DNA from: Hyperoodon ampullatus
Lineage: Eukaryota > Chordata > Mammalia > Artiodactyla > Ziphiidae
Direction: 5' to 3'
Assembly: GCA_949752795.1 (NCBI GenBank)
Contig: OX457074.1
Coordinates: forward strand, 28,009,980-28,073,979
Length of the DNA: 64,000 nucleotides
The notes below the pieces were generated by a model. It had not been told where the DNA came from. It saw only the letters and a program-made list of their open reading frames with translations, and did no database searches. Position numbers and translations under genes: made by a program. The first letter of the stretch is position 1; every line of letters begins with the position of its first letter. Positions 1 to 15,589 of the stretch are shown here, in pieces.

Positions 1-1341
1 TCAGAGAATTACCTTCTGTGGGGACAGGCCTCCGTGGCACACTAAAGCACAATCACAGAATCGAAGGCTACTTGGTGAGAACAGAATTAGAAAAGGAATC
101 AGCTGAATCCAGACTTTAATGGGAAGGCCTGAGGTAACTGGATCCATCCATCTCCTCAACAGGCAGCCTGGCTAGTGGGCCTGACTCTTCAGTTATGCTG
201 CCTAAGGTGCCATCTCTACTCTTGGGCAATGTGAGGATGGGCACTGCCCATGTTGGTCTCTCCTCACCTTTTCTATGCTTTCACGAGTGACCAACCCTCC
301 TGCAGATAGACACATTTCTCTTTAGAAGTTAGTACATCATGTCAGGTTTTATTCAAGTGTGATAGGCCAGGAAGCCATTGGTCCTTACACATCTCTGCTC
401 AGCTCCATGATGTGCTAACCTTGGTGGTTCTCTCTTGGGGGGCTGCCTTTCAAAAAACTGCTTACCACTTTTGTGAGTTCTGAGGGGAGGGGACTGCTTT
501 GCTATAGCCCCTAAGAAATGGTGACAAACCTCACAGGACTAGGATCAGGAGGGCTGGAGTATTCAGGGAAGGCTTTACAGAGAAAGATATCTGAACTTGA
601 GTTGGCTTTTCAGAGATTCATAGGAGTTCCACAGGCAAAGCAAAATAAAGGAATTTTCGATGGACAAAGGCACAGACAAAAGTAGGAATGGGTATGGTGT
701 AACTAGCGTATAGTGAGGAGCTGCTTTGGCTGGAATGGAGGGCTGCCATTACAGGAGAAAAGATAACTAAAGTAATGTGGAGTGGTAGGGTAGAATCAAG
801 ACTGTCAGCCTATGAAAATCACTCTTTTCATGTTAGCAACTGCCTGCTGGGAAAAGGAATAAACCACTATGTAACTGAACAAAAGGTAAACAGGCTAGCT
901 CCAGGAATAGGCTACTATAAATATTTTAGGGTAGCCTGCTGCAAGATTTTACTTGCAGTGTTTTAATGGAACCTATCTACACAATTCCTAATACACCGGA
1001 GAAGAAAGCTGCTAAGTAAACCTGAGGAATTGACGAGATCACACTTTTGTCTTTTAGGCATGTCCTTTTAGCCCTCCCAGGGTGACTGATAGCTCCTTGA
1101 CTATGGAGGTCCTATATCTCTCATCACTTCAGCCAAGAAGGAAAGAAATCAACAGTAGAATGAGAGTGACTGGTGAGTACATCAAATCAGCATACTTTTT
1201 TGATTTGAAGAAAATTTACTATCATGTCAACTCTGGCCTTCTTATAAACTTCACGTGTCAAAATAGTCCAATAGCTTGTTATCATGGATCCAATTCCATA
1301 GGGATCTCCTGGGAGTGAAGTTCCTTTTAAAAGTCCTGTGG
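1..1341. other. No gene recognised (downstream of LRRC37 membrane exon)
   Basis: This stretch should hold the LRRC37 tail exon if it lies nearby, but I could not find one. Unassigned sequence, probably eroded repeats; only short chance frames. Confidence 0.5.
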
Positions 1342-1572
1342 GGACTTCCCTGGTGGTGCAATGGTTAAGGATCCGCCTGCCAGCACAGGTCACACAGGTT
1401 CGATCCCTGGCCTGGGGAGGTCCCACATGCTGCGGAGCAACTAAGTCAGTGTGCCACAACTCCTGAGCCCGTGCAGCTACAGCCCGTACTCCACAACAAG
1501 AGACGCCACCTCAGTAAGAAGCCCATGCACCGCAATGAAGACTCAACGCAGCCAAAAAAAAAAAAAAAAAAA
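1342..1572 (+). mobile_element. CHR SINE, older type
   Basis: Starts GGACTTCCCTGGTGGTGCAA, has the tRNA-like B box GGTTCGATCCC, continues through the repeated CAACTCCTGAGCC/CCACAACAAGAG blocks, and ends AACGCAGCC plus an 18-20 base A-tail. The CAACACAGCC-type end is the older CHR subfamily shared more widely in whippomorphs and ruminants. Confidence 0.88.
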
Positions 1573-1729
1573 CCACACAAAAAACATCCTGGGAATATAC
1601 TTTTCATTAAAAGAACAAAGTGTCTGTCAGTCCTCATGGCTAAAGGGAAGAATCAAGTAGTAGCAGGTGGAAAGGTGGATTTGATTCTCAGTTTCTGGGT
1701 TCTGAATCTGAATTAATTCTTGTCCTTAC

Positions 1730-1834
1730 CTCAATGAGACAGAGAATTGTAACACAAATCGTCACTACTACAGGTACAGATACTGCCAAGAGGAGTTTGT
1801 TGTTATAGTCATAACCTGGAACTTCTTTTGGGTG
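1730..1834 (-). pseudogene. LRRC37: LRRC37 transmembrane exon
   Basis: A 105-bp, phase-0 exon between acceptor tttttag and donor GAG|gtaagg. It reads HPKEVPGYDYNNK followed by a hydrophobic run LLLAVSVPVVVTICVTILCL and IE, matching the KEVPGYGY juxtamembrane motif and single-pass helix near the C-terminus of LRRC37. No lesion. The following tail exon is not recognisable between 1 and 1729 and may lie outside the window. Confidence 0.88.
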
Positions 1835-2255
1835 CTAAAAATATATATATAACAATTTTTAAAAACAAGGAGATAGAAGGGATGAAAACTTACGATTCTT
1901 AATCCTATTCTAAACGATAGCTAACTATTCTTAAACTACTATGAAACCCAATCCTTTCAGGCGAGTAGCTTCTATAAGAACAAGACAAATTTAATGTTAT
2001 TAGTCTTATCATTAGCATTTTCTTCTACAATCTATCTACAATTTATTTATCTTGTGTTATGTCCTTTTCGCGTCTACCCTAGGAATAGTGACACACTCTC
2101 TCAATGAGCAAAGTTGGAGATCACTGTCTTAGCCCGTTTCATGGCTGAAGATAAGATACTGACTAGGAGCCCATGGTATTCCCGCTTGGGCACGTTAATG
2201 GCATGTCCTAAACTGAGTAAAAGTCCAAGTCCCATGTGTCAGGGGTTATCCTCAC

Positions 2256-4321
<2,066 letters not shown>

Positions 4322-5388
4322 TCATTGAAGACTGATGGGACAGCCTTTTGTCAGTCCACAGCCAAAGAAATTAGGAATCAGTCAAAGTTTGAGTGCCACT
4401 TAGGAGAAAAAGAAACCCACACTTAAGCCTATGACTGGCAACAACAAAATGTGAAAAAGATCTTTCTTGAAAAAGGGGCTATCTACTCAGAAAATTCTGT
4501 AGCGTGAAATATAGTAACTATATTCAGGATTACTCCACTGGTTCCCAGGGGCCAGTACTCAAGAAAAGCCAAGGCTGGAAGACAAATATTCCCCTAATCA
4601 GCTGGACTCTCTGCAGATCTACTGTGACTCCTCACATTCATATACCCAATCCTGTCCTGCCTCAAAGGCACAGGAGTGTGAGGCTTCCTCTCTCCACCTC
4701 TTCAGTGTGCTTGTGTTCTTGCTGCTATCACAGATCTCCACGGCAACAACCGCCGCTAACAGGTCGTCCTCTGGACATGTCCTTCTCCAACTACCCACTG
4801 AGTCCTTTGCTTAGTCCCTGCTTCTATATATCCCAGTCCCCATAACAGAAGGCTCTATACAGAAAAAAACACTATGTCCGCCCTGGCTCTTTGCTAAAAT
4901 TTGGGCAGGGATCTCGGGTAAAAGTTAAGAGATTTGCCAGATTGTATGCCCATGTGGAATGTTCAACAAATCAATGGAATAATACTTGAGGCCCTAAAAT
5001 GTAGACGGGAAAAAGCAACTTCTGTCAGATGGCTACTTTGCTTTCAATTCATTTTACTTCTAATATTTCCAGCTCTACTTGGGGAACCATCCAAATCTTC
5101 TGACTGCGTGAAGGTAATGTGTCCCATTGTGTAGCTGGGCTTGTCTCCCAAAAGGATTAAAAGTATTTTTGGTGAGGGTCAAAGGCGGAGGGAAGGGTCA
5201 TGAGAAAGGAGGAGCAGAGGCTAGCAGAGAGCCCCAAACTGGGGACAGGAGATCGGGGCACTAGGTTCATAGCACTTAACACCTCTGATCTTGTTTTTCC
5301 TCACCTGTAAAAGGAGATGAAAAATGCCTTTTCTGCCCACTTCTGGGGGAGAAGGGAGTAATATAATTAGTAAAAAAAATGTTTGGGG

Positions 5389-5510
5389 GAGTTCCCAGGT
5401 GGTCTAGTGGTTAGGACCCGGCACTTTCCCTGCTGTGGCCCGGGTTCAATACCTGGTGGGGAAACTAAGATCCCACCAGCTTTGTGGCCAAAGGGAAGAA
5501 AAAAAAAACT
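5389..5510 (+). mobile_element. Short tRNA-Glu-type SINE (CHR related)
   Basis: GGGAGTTCCCAGGTGGTCTA...GCCCGGGTTCAATACCTGGT...GGAAACTAAGATCCCACCAG...GGCCAAAGG then A-rich. This shorter cetartiodactyl tRNA-SINE form lacks the long tail of the CHR copies. Confidence 0.8.
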
Positions 5511-6085
5511 GTGTTGAAAAATCATCAATATTGTCTTTATATAAGTGGCAAAGTGTTATTATTTATGATGTGCTCTAGATCACTGAAAGAGACCTGTATT
5601 CAAGCTACCTGGGCATGAAAGCACATTTTGGAAGTCATCAAGTTAGTGCCCATAAATCTAATATATAGAAAAATAGTTGAAAGCCCCTGAGTGTTTTGTG
5701 GATAGAAAAACTTGCGATTCAGAGCAAGTTCAGAGCTGGACAGTCAAAGAAATAACTAGCTCTCCCATGCATTAGAAGGGCTTGGTAGCAGCTTCTGGTT
5801 ATGGGACCAGAAACTCTCAGGCTCCAGATAGGACATAAAACAGCATCACTTGTCCTCTTTATAAAATTGCAGAAACAAACAAAATAAACAAAAATATATT
5901 TACACCTGTCTTATAAGACAAAGGGTACTTGAGACCTAATGTATATAAAATCAGTTTACAAACTGTTATGTAGTATGTGAATAAGTTCTCATTTGCAGAG
6001 AGCACAGCATAGGATATGTGGCCATTAATGTGAATTCCCTTCCCCCTTCCATTCCTTTCTCTTGTTCCTGTATATATGCAGATCA

Positions 6086-6140
6086 GTTACATTATGAAGC
6101 TAATAATGTAACTGAGCTCTTCTTAGCTTCATAATGTAAC
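6086..6140. repeat. 18-bp perfect inverted repeat (hairpin)
   Basis: GTTACATTATGAAGCTAA at 6086-6103 is exactly complementary to TTAGCTTCATAATGTAAC at 6123-6140, with a 19-base loop. The loop side carries a third AATAATGTAAC copy (6102-6112), so two alternative stems are possible. It lies in an LRRC37 intron just before the cysteine-rich exon. Confidence 0.85.
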
Positions 6141-6260
6141 CAAGAATCTGATTTTTAGCAAGGGGGTAATTCTTAGAAATTTAGGGAGCTGGAACTCTGA
6201 ATGAATGTATTAAAATAATGTAATTACATCATTAGTTTTAAAATATATCATCCTTGATTA

Positions 6261-6836
<576 letters not shown>

Positions 6837-6839
6837 TCA

Positions 6840-7590
6840 GTTCCTATTTGTGAGTAGTAATATATTAGAAATTGTTCTAGTAATAAAAAAGCATCATGTG
6901 GCTAAACAATAACAGAGATCGCATTGACCAAATCTGGACAAAAGGAACATTCCAAAGAATAACATTATCATTATAATAAGGTATAACATAGTTAATTGAA
7001 AAAAAAGCACATGAGTTCATAATGATACACCAAATGAAAAGTGGGGGAGCTCTTCTTTATAGAATAATGTCAGCTAATAAATGCAAAAGGAAGGATAGAA
7101 TTAGGAAAGTGTTATTTTGCAACTATCAATGTAATAATCGATTCAGACAAGGATTATCATTGATGCACAGTTGGGTGAAGAGTTGTTTGAAAGTAGGATC
7201 TTCACTGATCCCAAGGATCACCCCACATATTATTTATCAATTACCAAGGGGAAAAATAACTTTACAATGGAGAGATATGGAATAGACCACCTTAATCAAG
7301 TGATCAAACTTAGCACTGGGCCACCTGAAGTGATGAAGTATGAAGAATACATCACCTATATAGTATTCTTCCCCAAAATGTTTACTTTGAATCTAATGAG
7401 GAAACAGAGAAATACAGACTGTGGGGCAATTTACAAGACAACTGGCTTAGACTCTTCAAAAAAGCCAATGTCATAAAAGACCAAAAAAATAGTAGGGAAA
7501 AATTCTAGATTAACGGAAACACAGACATGACATGCAATGCCTAATCTTTAATTGGATCCTGTATCAAAACAAAACAGACTTAAAGAATGT
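6840..7590 (+). mobile_element. Old L1-like segment
   Basis: Sequence around 7380-7560 (ACAGAGAAATACAGACTGTG, GACAACTGGCTTAGACTCTT, CAAAAAAGCCAATGTCATAA, GATCCTGTATCAAAACAAAA) resembles the ...GACAACTGG-CTGTACTCTTCAAAAATGTCAATGTCATGAAAGAC... block in the 3' part of ancient mammalian L1. Boundaries are uncertain; it merges into the next L1. Confidence 0.45.
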
Positions 7591-10500
7591 TATTGGCTTC
7601 TGGCCAAGATGAAGTACAAGGGCCAACTTAACCTCCCACCTGAAACAAGGAAAAAATCAGATGGAACATATGAAACAACAGTTTTCAAGAAACTGAACCT
7701 CAGGCAATAAATTTCAGTGATTCCCGAGGAGATGGGAAATAAATGAAGTGATCCCTATAATTGCCCTTACTTCTCTGAGAGAGTATCCACGTCATGGTAC
7801 AGGGAAGAGAAACCCAGACAGAGACTAGTGGGCTCCCTGACAGATGAAATGGAGATAAGAGTCTGGGAAAACCAAGGTGACTAGAGTTCACAAAGCAGAG
7901 TATCAGAGAGAAAAGAAGTGCACAGACAAAGAACTCTGGAGATATGCAGAGGGATCTCTTGAGAATTCAACAAAGTATGGGTCAGTACATTTGTGTGAGG
8001 AATAACTTGATGCCAGGAAAAGAACCACATGAAAGGATTAATAAGAAGAACAACTGGATATCACACAGGGTTGTAGGAATAGTACCTGTTCCTACAAGTC
8101 AGACTGGAAAACCTCATGATACTCAGAAAGGACTTGTCTCAGTAGTTGCAAATAATGAGCTCCAGACTAAAGGCTACTTGGACTCCTACCCAACGAACCT
8201 TAAAAGCTAGACCTAAAAGAATAAAATTGTTTTGAGTAACCTAATTTCACCCAAAACAAAGCCCAGGCATTTTACAGGAATATAAATATACATAGCACAC
8301 AATAAACTAAAACTCACAATATCTGGGATCATATGAAAAATTGCCAAGCATGCAAAGAAGTAGGAAAATATGACCCATACTGAGGAGAAAAGGCAATCAA
8401 TCGACAATACCCCATAATCTATACAGATGTTAGAATTGGCAGAAAAGAACTTTTAAAAAGTTATTATACATGAAGAAAAGTTATTCTAACTGTATTTCCT
8501 ATGTTAAAAAAACCAGACTAAACACTGAAAATGTTAAGTACATGCATGGAAAATGTAAAACAGACCTAAATTGAGCTTCTAGAGATTAAAAACAATGTCT
8601 AAATGAAAAAGATATTGCAGGAGGTTAAAGGCTAATTAGACACGGCAGAAGGTCAGTGAACATTAAGGCATAGCAACAGAAACTATCCAAAATGAAACAA
8701 AAGGAGTAACAAAACAACAACAAAATGAATAGAGCCTCAGTGACTTGTGCAACAACTTCAAGTGGCCTAATACATGTGTACTTAGAGTCCATGAAGGAGA
8801 GGGGAAATATAAAAATTTGAAGAAATAATAGCCAAAATTTTTCCAAATTGGTAAACACTATAAACCCACAAAGTCAAGAAGATCAATGAACTTTAAGCAG
8901 AAGAAACATGGACAAAACTACACCAAGGCACAAAAAATAATCGAATTCCTCAAAACCAGCAATAAAGAGAAGAATTTAAAAGGAGCCAGAGGAAAAAATT
9001 ATACACTACGTACAGAGGAACAAAGATAACAATGACAGCAGAATTCTTGCTTGAACAATCGTAAACGAGAACTCAGTGGAATAACATCTTTAAAGTAGGG
9101 AATTGAATTCTATCAAGCTAGAATTTTATACCCAGATTTGTAAAAACAAAATCAAAATCAAGACTATCTCAGACATACAGAAGCTGCAAGAATTCATTAC
9201 TAGTAGACTTTCACAATAAGAAATGTTAAAAGAAGTATTTTTAAGCAGAAGGAAAATGACACCAGATTGGAATATGGATCTACATAAAAGATTAAGAATC
9301 CTGGATACATACAACAATGAAGACCCAATTCAACCAAAAATAAATAAGCAAATTAAGACAAGAAGGGAAATATCATATAATCATTGCAATAGATGCAGGA
9401 AAAGAATGAAAACATCTAACACACATTCCTGATTAAAGAGAAAAACAGCCCTCAGTAGACTAGGAATGGTAGGAGACTTCCTCAACTTGATAAATGACTT
9501 CTACAAAAAACCTAACATCATACTTAATGGTGAAGGACAAAGTACTTTCTCACCAGGATCAGGAACAAGGCAAGGATATCTGCTCTCATTGCTTCTATTT
9601 GACATTGCACTGAAGGTTCTAGCCAGTGCAATAGGGCAACAAAAAGAAAACACATATTCAGAATGGAAAGGAAGAAGTAAAACTATCTTTATTTGCAGAT
9701 AACATGATTATGTAGAAAACCTGATAGAAGCTACGAAAATGCTACTGCCACTAATAAATGAGTTTATCAAGTTTGCAGGGTACAAGATCAACATACAAAA
9801 AGATGAATTTGTCTCAACAAACAATCAGAGATCAAAGTTTTAAAATGCTACTTATAAAAGAATCAAACATATAAAATACTTAGAATAAATCTGACAAAAG
9901 ACTTGCACACTGAAAACTGTAAAACATTGCCAGGGGAAATTAAGAAAAACCTAAATAAATGGAGAGATATAAAGTATTCATGGATCAGAAGATTCAATAT
10001 TGTTGAGACATCAATTCTCCCCAAATCGATTTATACATCAAAACCCCAGTAGGCTTTTCTATAGACATTGACAAGCTAATTCTAAAATTCATATGGAAAT
10101 AAAATTTAGAATAACTAAAACAACTTTGAGAAAGAACAATGTTGAAGAACTAACAGTAACTGATTTCAAGGGTTATGAAGCTACATCTTCAAGACATTGT
10201 GATAGTAGTGTAAAGATAGACAAAAAGACCAAAGGAACAGAATACAAAGTTCTGAAGTAGAGAGATGTGGAGAACCGACTTTCAGGTTCAAAGGCATTTC
10301 AGTGGAGAAATGATAGTCTTTTCAACAAATGATGCTGGAACAACTGAATATCCAGGGGCAAAAAGAAAAAAAAATGAACTTCCATCTAAACCATATACAG
10401 AAATGAACTCAAATTGGTTCAAAGATCTAAATGTAAAACATAAAACTATAAAAAGTCTAGAACAAAACAGGTGAAAAATTTTATGACCTTGAGTTCGACA

Positions 10501-11480
10501 AGATTTCTTAGATACAACACAAAAAGCATAATGCATAAAAGAAAAAATACATAAATTAGACACCATCAAAATTAAGAATTTCTGCCCTGCAAAAGACACT
10601 CCTGAGAGAACGAAAAGGTGAGTCACAGAATGGGAGAGAATACTTAGCAATTTACATATTGGATAAAGGACTAATTTCAAGAATATATAAAGAACTCTCA
10701 AAACTCCAGAAAAATATAGATAAAAGATTCAAAGATATACAGATGGAAAATAAGCATATGAAAAGATGTTTGACATGATTAATCATTAGGGATGCTACAG
10801 TGAGATACAACTACACACCTATTAAACTATCTAAAATTAAAAATACTGAGCATAGCAAATGTTGGCTACAACGTGAAGAAAATGCAGCTCTCATACACTG
10901 CTGGTAGAGATGTAAAATGATCAAACCACTATGGAAACTAGGTATTTTTTAAAAACTTAAACATAACCTTACCAATGATGCAGCCATTCTACAGGCAGGC
11001 ATTTACCCAGGAGAAATGGAAGTATACATCCATAGAAGACTTGTTCACAAATATTCATAGCAACTTTATCCGTAATAGACAAAGACTGAAACAACTCAAA
11101 TGTCCATCAATGGTCAATAGATAAATGGTGGTATATCCATATAAAGGAATGCTATTCAGCAATAAACAGAAATGAATTACTGATATATACAACAATATGG
11201 ATGAAGATTAAAATAATCATGCTGGGTTAGAAGCCTGTTAGAAAAAAGTATACACTGTATGATTCCATTTACATAAAATTCTAGAAAATGCATACAGAAA
11301 GCAGATCAATGGTTGCATGGTGATTGGGAAGTGCAAGGAACGATGGGAAGGAAGAATTACAAAGAGACATTAAGAAACTTTCTGAGGTGATGGACATTTT
11401 GATTTTCGTGATGTCTTCATGGTGTGTATGTATGTGTGTGTGTGAACACAGATTATTGCATGTCAATTGTACCTCAAAAA
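7590..11480 (+). mobile_element. LINE-1 fragment with ORF2 remnants
   Basis: Begins with an L1-type leader (TTGGCTTCTGGCCAAGATGA) and passes through degenerate ORF1/inter-ORF sequence. Around 9466-9702 an ORF2 reverse-transcriptase segment reads VGDFLNLINDFYKKPNIILN and later GTRQGYLLSLLLFDIALKVL. Then come the ORF2 3' end (TACACTGCTGGTAGAGATGT, 10897-) and 3' tail blocks (GCAACTTTATCCGTAATAGA...AATGTCCATCAATGG...GGAATGCTATTCAGCAATAA). All frames are broken. Lies in the LRRC37 intron, antisense to it. Confidence 0.82.
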
Positions 11481-11984
11481 GCTGTTAAGAGAAATGATAT
11501 TATATAAGAGAGATAATTGGGGAAATTTGAATAGCAACACTTTATTAGGTAATATTATTGTGTAGGAATTTAATTTCTTCAATACTGTGTATTAACAGTA
11601 TCAGTAACAGTCGTTACACAGGGAAATAATTTTTAATATCCAGAGAGGAGGGCATCTAGCTGACAAGAGAGGGATCGCAATTGTGGCAGATGCTGTGGGA
11701 CGCTGAGGAAGATGAGGCTAGAGCAGTGACCAATGCGTGACGGCATGGTGAAGACAGTCATTTGTCAGGTGACCTGACAAAGACGGTTGGAACAGACTGC
11801 TAAGTGCAGGGCCGTGTCCACATACTAATCTCATGCAATCCCCTCAACTAGCGTTGGCGTAACAGAAGGTTTCTATTAGCTTGCCATATTGGAGGGGGAA
11901 TGGCACAATTTAAGGTGCAGTAAGATGTGTAATAAACTGTCACAATAGGGTCCTACAGAAATAGTTTTTTAAACCGCAAAAAAA

Positions 11985-13440
11985 TAAAGCTTGACCCTTC
12001 CCTCACAACATATATGAAAATTAACTCAAAATGAATCATAGACCTAAATGTAGCTATACAATGTCTGGAAGAAAACGTAGGAGAAAATCTTTGTGATTTC
12101 GGGTTAGACAGTGGGGTCTCAGAGAAAGATTTCTTAGATTAGACACAAAAAAGCAGAAAGCATCTAAGAAAAATTGCTAAGGGACTTCCCTGGTGGTTAA
12201 GACTGCGAGTTCCCAATGCTGGGGGACCGGGTTCGACTCCTGGTCAGGGAACTAGGTCCCACATGCATGCCTCAACTATGAGTTCGCATGCCAGATCTAA
12301 GAAGCCCATGAGCCGCAACTAAGGGACCCATCTCCCGCAACTAAGACCCAGCACAACCAAATAAATTAATTAAATAAATATGAAAAATTAAGAAAAATTG
12401 CTAAATTAGAGTTCATCAAAAAAAATTTAACACTTCTAGTTTTCAGAGACCCTTTAATATAATGAAGATAAGTCACAATCTGGGAGAAGATATTTACTAA
12501 ACACATATCTGAGAGCAAGGACTTTTCCGATTGCTTTTTATATAAAGCACTCTTAAATCTCAATATAAATATCCAATTAAAAAATGGATTTGAACAGACA
12601 CTTCATTTAAAAAGATATTTGCACATGAATAGACACTCAACATCATCAGCTATTACAGAAATGCAAACTGTGGCAAAAACCACGAGATTCAACTACACAC
12701 CTACTAGAAAGGCTAAAATTTTTTTAAAAAACAAATATAAGGATCAGGTGAAGATGTAGAGCATCTGCAACTCTCATAGACTGCTTGTGGGAAAGCAACA
12801 TGGCACAGGCACTTTAGAAAACAGTTTAGCAGTTTCTTAAAAAGTTCAATAGGCACTTAGCATATGATGAAGCAATCCCACCCTGAGGTATTTTACCCCA
12901 AAGAAATGAAAACATATGCTCACACAAGACATATGTTCACACACACATGTGAGTGTTTTCAGAGGCTTTGTTCATAATAGCCAAAAAACTAGAAGAAACT
13001 CAAATGTTCATCAAACGATGAATGCGTAAACAAACTGTGTATCCACACAACTAGAATACTGCTCAGTGCTCAAAAGGAATGAGCTACTGACAGGTGCAAC
13101 AAAACAGATGAATCTCCAAAGAGACTGGCTAAGTGAAAGAAGCCAAAAACAAAAAGCTAAGTACCACATGATTTCATTTATCAAATATTCTGGAAAAGGC
13201 AACATTATATGGACAAAAATCAGGTTGGTGGTTGCCAGGGGCTGGTAGTGACAGGACGATGGATTGACTACAGAGGGACATGAGGGGTCTTTTGGGAGTG
13301 CAGAAGTTTTCTTTACCTCAAATGTGGTGGTGGCTACAGAACTATACGTTTGTCAAAACACATCACACTCTATATTTAAAAAGAGTGAATTTTGTTAAAT
13401 GAAAATTATACATAAATAAACCTGACTTAAGAAGATAATC
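11985..13440 (+). mobile_element. LINE-1 3' half with nested SINE
   Basis: ORF2 C-terminal and 3' UTR blocks: CCTCACAACATATATGAAAA, AGGAGAAAATCTTTGTGATT, AAAATGGATTTGAACAGACA, CATCATCAGCTATTACAGAA, GCAATCCCACCCTGAGGTAT, TTGTTCATAATAGCCAAAAA, GGTTGCCAGGGGCTGGTAGT and an end near 13390. A CHR SINE interrupts it at 12181-12389. Confidence 0.83.
12181..12389 (+). mobile_element. CHR SINE nested in L1
   Basis: Begins GGGACTTCCCTGGTGGTTAA, B box GGGTTCGACTCC, ends in a TAAATTAATTAAATAAAT tail. Flanked by a perfect 15-bp duplication AAGAAAAATTGCTAA (12166-12180 and 12390-12404), so the insertion into L1 is exact and the element is complete. Confidence 0.93.
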
Positions 13441-13495
13441 AAACAAACCTAAAAATACAATGGAGTGGAAATCAATGTAAGAAAAATCAACTTAC

Positions 13496-13570
13496 AGTGT
13501 TTCCAATTCAAGGGTCATCATGAGGATGCTTTCAATTGCTGTAAGTGACACTTGTGCTGTTCCCATGTCT
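13496..13570 (-). pseudogene. LRRC37: LRRC37 exon DMGTAQVSL
   Basis: A 75-bp exon with acceptor ctccttcag and donor gtaagt, reading DMGTAQVSLTAIESILMMTL then ELETL. This is the last LRR-flank exon of the family, normally following the exon that ends in KYL. It starts with the third base of a codon and ends with two bases (CT), joining in phase to the next exon as [10 protein letters not shown]. Intact in itself, but it is read out of frame from upstream because of the one-base loss in the 14.1-kb exon. Confidence 0.88.
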
Positions 13571-14116
13571 CTGAAGGAGAAGCCCAAACATGCATGATAT
13601 AAAACCCAAAGACAAAATTTCTAAACTGAAAAAGATACTCAACATGTGATTACTTCCACTTTGGCTTCTTACTTGCCATAGATGATAATTCCAAAGAGCT
13701 CTTTTTGAAGAAATTTAAATTTGCATCATCAAATTAATGACCTTGGTGCTGAACAGTACAATCATTTTCTATTATCCTCACTTCTCATTTTCAATTGCAT
13801 CTACCTCTTTTGATCACTCTTTTTAAAAAAAAATAATGTACCCCTTATTCCTTTTTGCTTTCTTGGATAAATACTATTCCTATATGCATCTTCATGTTCC
13901 ATATGTATATGTGTTCTTCAACACTGTTCTCATCCTCTGCTGGCTCTCTTACCCATATATATTCTTTCTTAATCCTTTTCTTTGCCAATAACTCCTACTT
14001 TCAATAACCCAGTTAAAATCTAAATTATGACTGTTTAGCCAAATTACTCAATTTTTGACGAAAGTAAAAAGGAACAGAAATTATCTCATGAGCCATGAAA
14101 CTGTTACAATACTTAC

Positions 14117-14187
14117 AAATATTTAATGCTGGCACTTTAAAAAGACAAGAATCTTCAACTGTTGGCAAAGGATTACGATTGAGAATT
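14117..14187 (-). pseudogene. LRRC37: LRRC37 LRR exon with one-base loss
   Basis: Acceptor tttttcag, donor gtaagt. It reads ILNRNPLPTVEDSCLFKVPAL, a characteristic LRRC37 LRR. It is 71 bp, where a phase-neutral LRR exon would be 72. The last codons read AAT ATT T, where the family has lysine-tyrosine-leucine before DMG, consistent with loss of one A. Splicing to the next exon (starts A-GAC-ATG) produces an immediate TAG at the junction, so the normal frame cannot continue into the DMGT exon. Confidence 0.85.
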
Positions 14188-14756
14188 CTGAAAAATGGAA
14201 TGGAATTAAAATTATCTGTATTTTCAATTACTTCCATGAAAGTTTATATTCATTTTTTTTGGTATGGAACTTGAAGGTTAAAAAAATCATTTTCTGTCTT
14301 TACCTACAAATCACCCTTAGAATCCGTCAAACACTCTTTCACTGGGAACTACCCAGGTCTCTAGATAATAAAGTGGAGAAGAGAAACAAACAAACAAACA
14401 ATAAAATAGAAAAAAAGTAGCTAGCAAAGAAAAAATATGCCAAAGTACTTTTCACGTTAAAAAGCCTCCAAGTGACTATGCTGGTAGGAAGCCCTTGCTC
14501 TGTAAAAAAGTACTATTTCTAGTGTCCTCCATAATTCAAGGTGTTTTTCTTTCATCTCTACAAATTTTGAAAAATTTCATGATTTAAACTACCCAGCTAA
14601 AGACAGAAATAAGGCTAATTCCTTGGTTCTGGAGCCAAAGAAGAGATAAATCCAAGAGGAACTGGTGAAAGCCATACTCCCATCACAGAGTCCCATGTGT
14701 ACTCTTGTGCCATAGCCTTTGTTACTGTGTATGTAATCAACTGTTTACTTGTCACT

Positions 14757-14880
14757 CTCCTAGATTGTCAGCAACTTGAGAGCAGGGACCACACTTTATT
14801 GTCATTATTATTCCTGAGCCTGACATAGTGCCTATTATTTACTAGGCATTTTATAAATGTTTGCTGAATAAATAAATATC
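14757..14880 (+). repeat. L2/MIR-type 3' end
   Basis: GAGAGCAGGGACCACACTTT...CCTGACATAGTGCC...TTATAAATGTTTGCTGAATA: the CATAGTAGG-TCAATAAATATTTGTTGAATGAA core of old L2-class 3' ends. Confidence 0.65.
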
Positions 14881-15164
14881 ATTTGTTTATATATCAATAA
14901 ATAAACAAATTAATTTTGGGGAACAAAATTTTATTCCAAAATGTTGGAATAGATTTTCTTCATAGTTCTTTCTTTCTTTCTTTTTTTTCCCCCTTAGTTC
15001 TTTAAAACAAATAAGGGGGAAAAAAACAGAAAAGAAACAGGAAGAAAGAAAAGAATATCTGACTTTAGGTTAACTCTACTCAAGAATTATTAGTGTACTT
15101 TTGCAGAATATTATAAAGATAATTATCAAAACTAATATCTTTTGGGTTGCCATGCATATGTGAT

Positions 15165-15335
15165 CAGCATTTAACATTTCATCCTCACAGTAACCTTATG
15201 TGATATATATATATTACACAATTGTACAAATGAGGAAACTGAGGCACAGAGAAGTTACATAACTTGTCTTAAGTCATCAAGCTCGTAAGAAGCAGAGCTG
15301 GAATTTGAACTCAGTTCTGACTCTAAAGCCTGTGT
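15165..15335 (-). repeat. MIR
   Basis: ATGAGGAAACTGAGGCACAG, AGAAGTTACATAACTTG and AAGCAGAGCTGGAATTTGAA are the MIR core and tRNA-derived part in reverse orientation. Confidence 0.85.
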
Positions 15336-15589
15336 TTAACCTGAATGAAAAAAAAGGGTTTTTTTTTTTTAAAATACATCTGTTACTTTAAACTTAATTT
15401 TGACAGCACTCAATACAGAATTACCTTTTCAAACTTCATCTACCCATCTGGGAAAGCCTCTATGAGAATTATATTTTCTCTTTTTATTTATTTATTTATT
15501 TCTCTTTTTATTTATTTTTTCCTTAATCATCTCTCGTGATAAATATTTAATCAGCCTATAGCCATTGAGACTTTATAGATCTTTTCAAA

